Shown here: positions 35,736 to 43,956 of the stretch, piece after piece | How positions within the stretch are numbered: position 1 is the stretch's first letter | How the letters are laid out: the number at the start of each line of letters is the position of its first letter | Source: Nocardioides psychrotolerans | GTDB lineage: Bacteria; Actinomycetota; Actinomycetes; Propionibacteriales; Nocardioidaceae | Direction: 5' to 3' | DNA: 64,000 bases | NCBI RefSeq assembly: GCF_900113685.1 | Contig: NZ_FOQG01000002.1 | Coordinates: 337,404 to 401,403, forward strand | Program-made: the position numbers and the translations under genes | The notes under the pieces: model-generated | Told to the model about the DNA's origin: nothing | Seen by the model: only the letters and a program-made list of their open reading frames with translations | The model's database searches: none

Positions 35736-38294
35736 TCACGAGGCCTTGAGCTTCCGCCACGCACTGGCACGCAGGACATCGCCGTTCGAGTCCATGGAGA
35801 CGACTCGCCAGGTGTAGGCACCCTTGTCCAGCGCGTTCGTGGGCGCCCACGACGTCGCCGAGGTCCTGACCGAGTCCTCGAGGTCGTTGCCCCGACGTAG
35901 CTGCCAGTAGTAGTAGGTCGCGCGCGGGGAAGGCCGCCACGTGAACAGCGAGCGGCTGCGCGGAACCGTCTTGCCGGAGCCAGGAGCCACGAGCGTCGGG
36001 AGGGTGGCCGTAACCCGGAACGAATTCCAGGGGCCCCAAGCCGATTTGTTGCCGCTGAAATCGCTGCGGCGGATGCGCCAGACGAAGTCCTGGCCGAGGG
36101 ATTGCAGCGTCTTGGTGGACGCGAACGCCGTCTGACGGATGTTGTAGGCGTAGAGGGCTCGATTGGCCGACGACGCCAGACGGTCGTTGTTGCGGTAGAC
36201 CTCGAGGTCGTAGTACTTCGCATAGTCAAGGGCTTCCCACCGGAACGGCTGCACGCCCGACACTGCCTGGCCGTTGGACGGGGTCAGCGCTCGAGGAGCG
36301 GGCGAGACTTTGGTGAAGGGCCGAGGATCCGACCACGTCAACCCGTTGCCGGCACCATCGATGGCCTGAACACGCCACCACAGCTGACCCTCGGGGTAGG
36401 CCCTGGTGAAGGCGGTGTAGGTGGTTTGGTCGACGGTGACGTTGTCGATGACCTCTGTGGAGCCGAACGTCTGACGGTCCGAGACCTGCAGGTGGTAGGA
36501 CCTCGCGGCCTGACCCGGGTGCTCACCCGTGCTCGGGTCGGTGGCCGCCTGGTTGGTCTCGAGGAAGTCGGTCCAGTCGAACGTCACCTGGTCCTGGAGC
36601 AGGGCGCCGGCCGTCGGCGTAACCAGCTGGATGGGGGCTGATTTTTTCTGGAATGCGTTCGTCGCCTCCTCCGGAGTTGGGCCGCACAATCCCTTGGCGT
36701 CGCACGACCGGATGAACCAGTAGTACGCCTCACCCGCTTGGGTCTCTGGAAGGGACTGTGTCAACGCCAACCGGGTGTTGGTCGTGGTCGGTAGCGAGAC
36801 AACGCTTCCAGCGTCTCCGAAGCCCTTCACCATGTTCGTGAACAATCGGTCGTGTGCGAGATACAGGCGGTAGGACGTGGCCCCGATAGCCGGGTTCCAG
36901 TCAAAGACGGGCGTGTTCATCATGTTTTCGCAGAGGCGGGGCGGGCTGCTCTGCAGGGAGGCATCGCACGGGTTGGAGCCGTTGCCATCCAGCATCAGTC
37001 GTTGACCTGTGACCAACCCGAGGGTCCCCGACGGAGGCGCGGGAGCTTGGTAGGTGAACGAACTCACGCTCGAGAAGACGCTGTTGACACTTTCTGGGCC
37101 ATCCATCGCGCGCACTCGCCAGAAGTAGCGCCCAGAGGCTTTCGGCAGGCAGGCGTCATCTTCGGGGATCCTCGCGGCTCCCAGTGTGAGGGTCGTCTGC
37201 GTCGTGTCGCACGAGACAAAGTTCGTGGAGAATCCAGGATCAGTTCCGACGTACAGGCGGTACGTCGAGGCCAGCCGTGTCGGGGTCCATTGCAGGTACG
37301 TGTCGTCGCTGACTGTCGCGCCCTCTGCCGGGTATATCAGTTCAGGCACGGCGTCCCAATACCTTCGAAACTCGCCGGTGCGCTCCGGGTAGATAGGCCA
37401 CTCCTCGGACTGACCAAGAGCGTTCTTTGCCCGGACCTGCCACCAGTAGGACGCGTTGTCGTAGGTATTGGGCGGCGAGTAAGCCGTACCGGACAGGGTC
37501 CGTGCGTCCGTGATGACGTTGAAGTCGTTGTCGGTGCTCACCCGGATCTCGTACGCGACGGCGCCTGGGATGGGATCCCAGCTAAGCACGACCTCCTCCA
37601 TCTCCGCCGATGTCTCCGTGAGCGTGACGTGGTCGAGTGCGCCGATCCGGTAAGAACGCTCGGTCGAGTCTCGTGTGTTGACCTCGTTGTCGAGGACGGC
37701 TCGGACGCGCCACCAGTAGACGCCGTTCGGCTGGGGTTCAGCGACGACCAAGGAGGTCGTGTCGGTCTCCAGCGTCTGGGTGTCGACCCAGTCGTGCTCC
37801 ACACCGTCGATCTCGACTTCGTAGTGCTCGGCGCCCGGGACCGGGGCCCATGTCAGGACAGGGGGAGACCCCGGCTGTTCCAGCGTCGTTCCCGACACCG
37901 GGCCGATCAGGGCCGGCCCGCTCCTGCGAGCGGGGGTGAATGATGACGTCGCCCACTTGCTGTCTCCGGCGCTGGTGCTCGCCCGCACCCGCCAGAAGAG
38001 CTTGGCTACCGGCAGCACCTCGTCAGGAGTGAACTGCGTGTTCTCCGTGTCGTTGTCGTCGACCAGATCGTCAAAGCTCGGATCGGTTGCGATCTCGACG
38101 TCGTAGGAGGTCGCCCGCGCCACGGGCTTCCAGGTCAAGACCAGGGAGCTTGTGGACGCGTTGACGGCCTTCAGACCGCCCGGCTTGGCGACAGCCGCCT
38201 GTGCCGGCGGGGCGCCGGCCACGACCAGCAAAGGCAGCATCACCGCGCTCATCAGCAACGCGGTTCGCCGACGGATAGATCCCGAGATATTCAT
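35736..38294 (-). CDS. Secreted fibronectin type III-like repeat protein
   Basis: An 852-residue protein with a signal peptide (about residues 1-34, ending APPAQAA) and eight consecutive repeats of about 90-110 residues. Each has a Trp-x-Pro first strand (for example LTWKPVARATSYDVEI) and a (F/Y/W)WR(V/I)RA sixth strand, the pattern of FN3 domains. No catalytic domain and no visible anchor or sorting signal. The second ATG (38294) is best placed behind the AAGGA ribosome binding site; a TAGCCT box is at 38326-38331. GC content is visibly lower than its neighbours, hinting at recent acquisition or a distinct history. Probably a cell-surface or adhesive protein. Confidence 0.82.
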   Translation of the reverse strand: MNISGSIRRRTALLMSAVMLPLLVVAGAPPAQAAVAKPGGLKAVNASTSSLVLTWKPVARATSYDVEIATDPSFDDLVDDNDTENTQFTPDEVLPVAKLFWRVRASTSAGDSKWATSSFTPARRSGPALIGPVSGTTLEQPGSPPVLTWAPVPGAEHYEVEIDGVEHDWVDTQTLETDTTSLVVAEPQPNGVYWWRVRAVLDNEVNTRDSTERSYRIGALDHVTLTETSAEMEEVVLSWDPIPGAVAYEIRVSTDNDFNVITDARTLSGTAYSPPNTYDNASYWWQVRAKNALGQSEEWPIYPERTGEFRRYWDAVPELIYPAEGATVSDDTYLQWTPTRLASTYRLYVGTDPGFSTNFVSCDTTQTTLTLGAARIPEDDACLPKASGRYFWRVRAMDGPESVNSVFSSVSSFTYQAPAPPSGTLGLVTGQRLMLDGNGSNPCDASLQSSPPRLCENMMNTPVFDWNPAIGATSYRLYLAHDRLFTNMVKGFGDAGSVVSLPTTTNTRLALTQSLPETQAGEAYYWFIRSCDAKGLCGPTPEEATNAFQKKSAPIQLVTPTAGALLQDQVTFDWTDFLETNQAATDPSTGEHPGQAARSYHLQVSDRQTFGSTEVIDNVTVDQTTYTAFTRAYPEGQLWWRVQAIDGAGNGLTWSDPRPFTKVSPAPRALTPSNGQAVSGVQPFRWEALDYAKYYDLEVYRNNDRLASSANRALYAYNIRQTAFASTKTLQSLGQDFVWRIRRSDFSGNKSAWGPWNSFRVTATLPTLVAPGSGKTVPRSRSLFTWRPSPRATYYYWQLRRGNDLEDSVRTSATSWAPTNALDKGAYTWRVVSMDSNGDVLRASAWRKLKAS

Positions 38295-38325
38295 CATCGT
38301 CCTTGCTTCCTCATTGACTCCCAGC

Positions 38326-38331
38326 AGGCTA
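38326..38331 (-). promoter_or_regulatory. -10 box of the fibronectin-type repeat gene
   Basis: TAGCCT on the minus strand, giving a short leader that contains the AAGGA ribosome binding site. Confidence 0.35.
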
Positions 38332-38375
38332 AGAGGAAGGCCGAATGTGGTGACGGCAAAAGCGCGAGGTGTGGC

Positions 38376-40091
38376 CTATCGGCTCGGCTCGTAGTCATTT
38401 CGAGTCAGTTGCCGAGCAGCGCCGTCCACGGGGCAGGTCCACTCGCCGTCGACCTCGATCAACCGGATGGTGGGGGACTCCAGCCACCGCAGCAGGCGTT
38501 CGGTCTCCTCGGCGGTGGCAGCTGGCAGTGGACCGTGCGACGGAAGCACCGTTTCGGCCGACTCCTTGAGGGACGCCACGAAGGCGAGGGCGTCCCCGCC
38601 GGGAGGGATGACGCCGGCGGCCGCGAGTCGGCCGTAGCGCATGACGTGGACGACCCAGCGGCCGTCCTCCTCACGTCGGCCGGCGACCACTTCCGGGCAC
38701 CGCGTGAGCGAGGTCAGGCGCTGGGTCCGGGCGGCGGCTCGGACGAAGGACGCCAGCCGGTCGCGGTGGACGCCGGCCTCTTCGAATCGCTCGTCGGCCG
38801 CCAGAGCCGCCATGCGCTGGTTGACGAGCTCCACGACCTGGTCCGGCTGCCTCAGCAGGGTGTCGCGGAGCTGGCGGACGACCGCTGCGTAGGAGTCGTG
38901 GTCGACGCTGCCGTCGCAGGGTGAGAGACAGCGGCCGAGCTCGGCGAGCACGCAGGCGGAGCGTGACGGGGAAAGCGCGAGGCGGTCGGTGCACTGGCGG
39001 ATCGGGAACGTCTCGTGGAGGGCGGCGAGACACTTCTCGGCCATCGACCGTGAGCCGAAGGGGCCGAGGTAGTCGGCGTCGTCATCGAGGACCTTCTTCA
39101 CCAGCGACAGGCGTGGCCAGGCCTCGCGGGTTAGCTTCACGAACGTGACCTTCTCGGGGAATCGCGAGCGACGGTTGTAGCTCGGCTTGTGCTCGGCGAT
39201 GAGTCGCAGCTCCCTGACTTCCGCCTCGAGCGGGGTCGCGCACTCAATCGCCTGGACGGTCGAGGCGAGGCGCACCATCTCACCCATGCGGGAGCGCGTC
39301 TCGGAGGCGGTGAAGTAGGAGCGGACCCGGGTGCGGACGTCGCGCGAGGTCCCGATGTAAAGGACGCGAGCCGAGTCGTCCTTGAAGAGGTAGACGCCGG
39401 GGGAGTGCGGCAGGCCGTCGGCGAGGTGGCGCTTGCGCCGCTGCGTGGCCGAGACCCGCGAGGAATAGGTCTGCAGCTCCTCCAGGGTGTGCACCCCCTG
39501 CGTCCCGAGGCGCTCCATGAGCCCGTAGAGGACGTCGACGGTTGCGCGGGCATCGGAGAGCGCCCGGTGGTTGGGGGTGGTCGTCGCGCCGAACAGGCGC
39601 GCCAGGGAGGAGAGCTTGCAGTTGGGGGCGTCGTCGCGGGTGATGACCCGGCGCGCGAGCTTGGCGGTGTCGACCACCTCGAAGGCCGGCCACGGGCGCG
39701 ACTGCGCCTCGGAGAAGTGACGGAGGAACCCGACGTCGAAAGGGGCGTTGTGGGCGACCAGCACGGTCCCGGCGGCGAACTCCAGGAAGGACGGCAGCGC
39801 AGACTCGATCGGCGGGGAGTCGACGACCATCGAGTTGGTGATCCCTGTGAGGACGGCGATGAAGGCCGGGATCTGGGTCTCTGGGTTGACCAGCGTCTGG
39901 AACTCACCCAGGACCTCGCCGCCACGCACCTTGACGGCGCCGATCTCGGTGATCATGGACCCGCCTGCTGCCGAAGCGCCGGTGGTCTCGAGGTCGACGA
40001 CGGTGAACGTGACGTCCCGCAGCGGCCGCCCCAGCTCGTCGAAGCTCCGCTGGGACTCCCAGCGGGAGGGGTGCTGCACTGCCTGACTCAT
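38376..40091 (-). CDS. DEDDh exonuclease fused to a UvrC-like GIY-YIG domain
   Basis: A protein of 571 residues. Residues 28-190 are a DnaQ-like exonuclease (FTVVDLETTG, HNAPFDVGFLRH, HRALSDARAT). Residues 210-310 are a GIY-YIG endonuclease module (PGVYLFKDDSARVLYIGTSRDV), followed by a UvrC-type region with four Cys (CTDRLALSPSRSACVLAELGRCLSPC). It is the counterpart of mycobacterial Rv2191, by recall. ATG 40091 lies 7 bases after a TACGGT box. Likely a DNA repair nuclease; partners unknown. Confidence 0.9.
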   Translation of the reverse strand: MSQAVQHPSRWESQRSFDELGRPLRDVTFTVVDLETTGASAAGGSMITEIGAVKVRGGEVLGEFQTLVNPETQIPAFIAVLTGITNSMVVDSPPIESALPSFLEFAAGTVLVAHNAPFDVGFLRHFSEAQSRPWPAFEVVDTAKLARRVITRDDAPNCKLSSLARLFGATTTPNHRALSDARATVDVLYGLMERLGTQGVHTLEELQTYSSRVSATQRRKRHLADGLPHSPGVYLFKDDSARVLYIGTSRDVRTRVRSYFTASETRSRMGEMVRLASTVQAIECATPLEAEVRELRLIAEHKPSYNRRSRFPEKVTFVKLTREAWPRLSLVKKVLDDDADYLGPFGSRSMAEKCLAALHETFPIRQCTDRLALSPSRSACVLAELGRCLSPCDGSVDHDSYAAVVRQLRDTLLRQPDQVVELVNQRMAALAADERFEEAGVHRDRLASFVRAAARTQRLTSLTRCPEVVAGRREEDGRWVVHVMRYGRLAAAGVIPPGGDALAFVASLKESAETVLPSHGPLPAATAEETERLLRWLESPTIRLIEVDGEWTCPVDGAARQLTRNDYEPSR

Positions 40092-40098
40092 GATGCTG

Positions 40099-40104
40099 AC
40101 CGTA
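40099..40104 (-). promoter_or_regulatory. -10 box of the exonuclease/GIY-YIG gene (leaderless)
   Basis: TACGGT on the minus strand, 7 bases before the ATG, no Shine-Dalgarno. Confidence 0.45.
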
Positions 40105-40140
40105 GGACCGGGCACCGACATCCCACGGGAGCCGCGCGCA

Positions 40141-40146
40141 TAGGCT
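40141..40146 (+). promoter_or_regulatory. -10 box of the small zinc-ribbon gene (leaderless)
   Basis: TAGGCT, exactly 6 bases before GTG 40153, no Shine-Dalgarno. Confidence 0.5.
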
Positions 40147-40152
40147 CGCCCT

Positions 40153-40407
40153 GTGACTGCATCACTCCCGGACGCCGCCCACCGCTGGCGATGCGGTGGC
40201 TGCGGCAACCTCACTCGCTTCGACGTGACGCGGACGCGGCGTACGCAGGAGTTCTGGCACTTCGACCTCGCGGGCGACCACCGGGTCGAGGAGGTCGAGG
40301 TGCGCGGTGAGGACGTCGAGGCGGTGACGTGTCGCTGGTGCGGCCGCAGCGATGCGATCGAGGTGCTTCCTCGGAACGACGCCGACTTCTCTGCAGATCC
40401 TTCCTGA
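40153..40407 (+). CDS. Small zinc-ribbon-like protein
   Basis: Eighty-four residues with two CxxC knuckles, CGGC near residue 14 and CRWC near residue 60, separated by a beta-rich stretch; a probable single zinc site. Conserved-hypothetical type; no known function recognised. The GTG start is fixed by the TAGGCT box 6 bases upstream. Divergent from the exonuclease gene, convergent with the LtaS-like gene 9 bases away. Confidence 0.75.
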   Translation: MTASLPDAAHRWRCGGCGNLTRFDVTRTRRTQEFWHFDLAGDHRVEEVEVRGEDVEAVTCRWCGRSDAIEVLPRNDADFSADPS

Positions 40408-40416
40408 GGTCAGGAA

Positions 40417-42354
40417 TCAACCGGACGGGTACCAGAGCTCGTCGAGCGCGAACCGCTCACCGATCGAGAAGTCGTACTGCACCATCCGTAGGTCGGCGAG
40501 AAGGCTGCGTGCTCGCGAACTCAGCTCGTCCTCGGCGACCTCGTCGCCCGTGGCGGTGATGAAGCGACCTTGCTCCATGGCAGTGATCTCTCCTCGTACG
40601 GCTTCGAGCAGCGCGTAGTACGGAGGCAGCTCCGCCCCGACCGTCTCGAACACCAGAGGCAGAAACTGCGTCGGACTCGTCAACGGCATCTCCCGTGGTG
40701 CGTTGCCCTCGCTGGACCAGACGAAGAAGGGCGTCTGGTAGAGCGCTAAACCAGAGTTCTTCTCTGCGGCCTCGTCACCGTAGATCCCGGGCTGGTGATC
40801 GCCGTAGAACACGACGACTGTGTCCTCGTCGGAGGCCTCCAGGGACTGGAGGAAGCCCGATAAGGCTTGGTCGGTGTGCTCGAGCCCGCGCGCGTACTGC
40901 CCGATCGTCTGGTTCTGGGCCTTGTCGAAACCCTGGACCTGGAGGGGGTCGTCGTAGGTGTCGGTGACGGGCACGTGGTTCTGCATGGTGACGAGGTTGA
41001 TCAAGAGGGGGGCATCGGATGCCGAGATCTGCCCCAGGGTCTCGTCGAAGGCGGAGGCGTCCGAGATGAAGTCGCTGTCGTCGATCTTGGTGGTCTCGCG
41101 CATCGTCGTGTCATGGATGAACTCGTCGAATCCGAGAGTCTCGTAGACCTCGTCGCGCTTGTACATCCCAGTAAAGTACGGGTGGATGGCGATCGCACGA
41201 TGCCCGTTGTCGACGAACCATCGGACGGCTGACGGGTAGGACTCATAGTCCGAGACCATCATTTGGTAGGGGGTGCTCATCTGCGGCTCGAAGAGCGCCA
41301 GGGACTGACCCGTCAGCGCTTCGAACTCCATGTTGGCGGTGCCCCCGCCGTAGAGCTGGGCGAGCATTGCGCCTGAGGTCGTGGATGCCATTGTGGCCCG
41401 GGTGCGGGGGATCGGGTCTCGGTCGAGGGTGAATCCGTCCAACTTCGTCGGGTCGCTGAAGGCCTCGCTCAGCACCAGCACCACGTTGACGTCGTCGAGG
41501 CCGGTCGAGGACCGTCCAACGTTTCGTCCGTCTGCCAAGGTCGTGTAGCGAGCGACGATGTCGTCCATCGCGGCTTCGCTGTAGCCCGTCGGCGTCGCCA
41601 TGGCGCGGATGGGCATGTTGTAGAGGAAACCGCCGACGAACCCGTTGTCGTGGTAGTTAAGCCGCTGGTACCAGAAGCGCCACTTGGCGTCCTTGGCCTC
41701 GTAGACCTGGCGCCAACCGTTGCCTGGCTGGTTGAAGTGGGTCGTGCTCGAAAGCAACCCGACGCAGGTTGCCGCGACGAGGAGCCTTGCCACCAGCAGG
41801 GACCACCACCAGTGTGGGGCCTCATCTCGTCGCACCCGACGGAAGTGTCGATCCATCTTTCGACCGGCTAGAACTGCTGCGGCGATGATCACCAGCACGA
41901 CGACTGCGGCAGTCGTGAGCTGACCGGGGCTCGTCATGGTCAGCAAGAACCTCGGGTTTCCCAGGAAATCGAGGTCGCTCGGATAGAGCGGCTCCTGGCG
42001 CACAGCCAGCTTGGCTCGGGTGACAGCAGCCACGACGGACACCAGCGCCAGGAGGAGGCCCATGGACAGCCACAGGCGATTGGTCAAGCTGACGAGTCCC
42101 AGGAGAACCACCCAGAGCACCAGCGAACCCAGGAGCCAGCCGTAGCTGTGGACGAAGAGCTCGTACCACGGCGGGCCCGGCATCCCGAGCCATACCGACA
42201 GCTCAAGCACGACGTCACAGATCACTGCCCACAGTGGGGTGTAGAGCGTGGCGATGAGAAGCGTCCGGATCCGCTTGGCCCCTGGGACGAGTCGCTGCGC
42301 GGCCGCGCCAGGGGTCGCTGCATCGTTCTCGGGCTCGAGACTGGTCATCAGCAC
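40417..42354 (-). CDS. LTA synthase-like membrane sulfatase-fold enzyme
   Basis: A 645-residue protein with an LtaS/MdoB-type plan. Five membrane segments lie in residues 30-205 and an extracellular alkaline-phosphatase-fold domain follows. Metal and catalytic residues are readable: E297 (LSEAF), nucleophile T339 (GGGTANMEFEALTG) and the FYGDHQPG metal site. These enzymes transfer glycerol phosphate from phosphatidylglycerol to a glycan or lipid. GTG 42354 lies 6 bases from TAGGCT; an ATG is at 42348. GC is a little lower than average. The exact polymer made is unknown. Confidence 0.87.
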   Translation of the reverse strand: MLMTSLEPENDAATPGAAAQRLVPGAKRIRTLLIATLYTPLWAVICDVVLELSVWLGMPGPPWYELFVHSYGWLLGSLVLWVVLLGLVSLTNRLWLSMGLLLALVSVVAAVTRAKLAVRQEPLYPSDLDFLGNPRFLLTMTSPGQLTTAAVVVLVIIAAAVLAGRKMDRHFRRVRRDEAPHWWWSLLVARLLVAATCVGLLSSTTHFNQPGNGWRQVYEAKDAKWRFWYQRLNYHDNGFVGGFLYNMPIRAMATPTGYSEAAMDDIVARYTTLADGRNVGRSSTGLDDVNVVLVLSEAFSDPTKLDGFTLDRDPIPRTRATMASTTSGAMLAQLYGGGTANMEFEALTGQSLALFEPQMSTPYQMMVSDYESYPSAVRWFVDNGHRAIAIHPYFTGMYKRDEVYETLGFDEFIHDTTMRETTKIDDSDFISDASAFDETLGQISASDAPLLINLVTMQNHVPVTDTYDDPLQVQGFDKAQNQTIGQYARGLEHTDQALSGFLQSLEASDEDTVVVFYGDHQPGIYGDEAAEKNSGLALYQTPFFVWSSEGNAPREMPLTSPTQFLPLVFETVGAELPPYYALLEAVRGEITAMEQGRFITATGDEVAEDELSSRARSLLADLRMVQYDFSIGERFALDELWYPSG

Positions 42355-42360
42355 CGTCCG

Positions 42361-42366
42361 AGCCTA
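42361..42366 (-). promoter_or_regulatory. -10 box of the LtaS-like gene (leaderless)
   Basis: TAGGCT on the minus strand followed by 6 bases and GTG 42354; no Shine-Dalgarno. Confidence 0.5.
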
Positions 42367-42496
42367 GGACGAGGGGACCCCCCAGGCCCCGAAACCGCCA
42401 GAAGGTAGTCCGTCCTGACCATGCGGGACCCCCGAACGGTGGAGTTGAGCGAAGACTCCGGAGCCAATGTCGGTGGGCCCTGCAAGCCTGGTGGGC

Positions 42497-42703
42497 ATGA
42501 CGACGAGAATCGACTGCGACACCTGCGTGGTGCGCGGCCTCGCATGCCACGACTGCGTGGTGACCGTGCTGCTCGGGCCGCCGCCCGAGCTGACCTTCGA
42601 CGACGACGAGCGACGGGCGTTCGACGTGCTCGCCGCCGGGGGGCTGGTCCCGCCCCTGCGCCTGGTCCAGTCGGTGGCGCCTCCCCACGTCGAGTCGGCG
42701 TGA
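42497..42703 (+). CDS. Small Cys-rich conserved protein
   Basis: Sixty-eight residues with two close Cys pairs, CDTC and CHDC, within the first 20 residues, then LTFDDDERRAFDVLAAGGLVPPL. This resembles a small protein I recall near the NlpC/P60 gene in other actinobacteria. The paired Cys could bind zinc or an Fe-S cluster. An in-frame ATG at 42467 would add 10 residues. No Shine-Dalgarno. Function unknown. Confidence 0.6.
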   Translation: MTTRIDCDTCVVRGLACHDCVVTVLLGPPPELTFDDDERRAFDVLAAGGLVPPLRLVQSVAPPHVESA

Positions 42704-42711
42704 GACCGGAG

Positions 42712-42741
42712 TTGGCCAGGCGGTGGCACGGCGACTAACCT
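42712..42741 (+). promoter_or_regulatory. Promoter of the riboswitch-nlpC transcript
   Basis: TTGGCC at 42712-42717 and TAACCT at 42736-42741 with an 18-base spacer. Predicted start near 42748, giving a leader of about 225 bases that holds the riboswitch. Confidence 0.5.
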
Positions 42742-42789
42742 GACCCCTTCAGGCATTCGTGGAAGTGGGCCACCAGGGTCCGCGCGGAG

Positions 42790-42950
42790 GCCGCGTCGAG
42801 TTCTAGGTTGCCCTCGGGCGTCCGGGAGCCGGGGAACCAACTCATCTGGGGTGGATCTCCCGCAAGGCGTCGCGTGGGTGACCACGCGGCTGGAGCGGGA
42901 GTAAGGCAAGTCGTGCCTGAACCCGTCAGCTCACCCGGTAGGCGTACGAC
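42790..42950 (+). promoter_or_regulatory. Cyclic di-AMP riboswitch (ydaO/yuaA class)
   Basis: Three blocks match the ydaO consensus in the right order: GGGAGCCGGGGAACCAA (42824-42840), GGGGTGGATCTCCCG (42848-42862) and ACCCGTCAGCTCACCCGG followed by TAGGCG (42921-42944). Between the last two is a variable hairpin with a 7-bp stem (42871-42888). Ends are approximate. In actinobacteria this class is known to sit before NlpC/P60 and Rpf cell-wall hydrolase genes, exactly as here. High c-di-AMP is expected to lower expression. Confidence 0.85.
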
Positions 42951-42972
42951 ACGCAAGGGAGACCGCCCGCTC

Positions 42973-43956
42973 GTGCGGAAGCGATTCATCACTGCCTTTT
43001 CGGCGCTAGCCATGGCCACCACCATCGGGCTCGTCCCCACCACGTCGGCCCAAGCCGAGCCGGAGATCAGTGACGTGCAGGCGCGCGTCGACCGGCTCTA
43101 CCACGAGGCTGAGCAGGCCTCGGAACGCTACAACGACGCCAAGATCGAGCTCGACGCGCTCCAGCGCGACCTCGACTCGCTGCGCGCCGACCAGGAGCGC
43201 CAGGACGCCGAGCTCGGCGACGTCCGCGAGCAGGTCCAGGACTCGCTGCTGCGCCAGTTCGAGGGCCAGGGCATCTCGGCGGTCGGCGAGGTCTTCGTCT
43301 CCGACGACCCCAGCGCCTTCCTCTCCCAGCTCTCGACGATGTCGACCTACGACAACTACCAGGACGCGCTGCTCGACGACTACGCGACCGAGGTCAAGGC
43401 ACTCGACATCCGTCAGTCGGCCACGAACACTCGCCTGGGCCAGGTGAGCGCGAGCGAGGAGAAGCTCGCCGCGGAGAAGGCCACGATCGACGACAACCTC
43501 GCCGAGGCCGAAGGCCTGCTCGAGGACCTCAAGGAGGAGGAGCGCGCCGCGATCCTCTCTCGCAGCTCGAGCGCCGCGCCTGCGGACGTGCCTGATGTCC
43601 CGGCCTCGGGCCGCGCCGCGGCGGCCGTCGCCTACGCCATGGCCCAGGTCGGCGACTCCTACGTCTACGGTGCCGCCGGGCCGAGCGCGTTCGACTGCTC
43701 CGGCCTGACGATGATGGCCTGGGCTGCAGCAGGTGTCGCGCTGCCGCACTCGTCCTCGATGCAGTACAGCTCCGGTGCGGCCGTAGCGGCCAGTGACCTG
43801 CAGCCCGGAGACCTTGTCTTCTACTACAGCCCGATCAGCCATGTCGGCATGTACATCGGCAACGGCATGATCGTGGATGCCGCCAACCCCGGCACTGGGG
43901 TGCGAATCGCCGAGCTCTATTCCATGCCCTACGTCGGTGCGGTCCGTCCTGGCTGA
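42973..43956 (+). CDS. NlpC/P60 peptidoglycan endopeptidase
   Basis: Secreted D,L-endopeptidase of 327 residues. Signal peptide about 1-28 (cleaved after SAQA), coiled coil about 32-205 (as in RipA/PcsB-like proteins), then the NlpC/P60 domain with catalytic Cys242 (FDCSGL), His in SHVGMYIG, and a downstream polar residue. GTG 42973 is preceded by AAGGGAG about 11 bases upstream. Controlled by the riboswitch before it. Counterpart of mycobacterial Rv2190c by recall. A hairpin terminator lies just past the stop. Confidence 0.94.
   Translation: MRKRFITAFSALAMATTIGLVPTTSAQAEPEISDVQARVDRLYHEAEQASERYNDAKIELDALQRDLDSLRADQERQDAELGDVREQVQDSLLRQFEGQGISAVGEVFVSDDPSAFLSQLSTMSTYDNYQDALLDDYATEVKALDIRQSATNTRLGQVSASEEKLAAEKATIDDNLAEAEGLLEDLKEEERAAILSRSSSAAPADVPDVPASGRAAAAVAYAMAQVGDSYVYGAAGPSAFDCSGLTMMAWAAAGVALPHSSSMQYSSGAAVAASDLQPGDLVFYYSPISHVGMYIGNGMIVDAANPGTGVRIAELYSMPYVGAVRPG

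Noticed and set aside
42808..42972. N-terminal extension of the NlpC/P60 protein upstream to 42808
   Set aside because: This stretch is the riboswitch; the signal peptide begins at GTG 42973.
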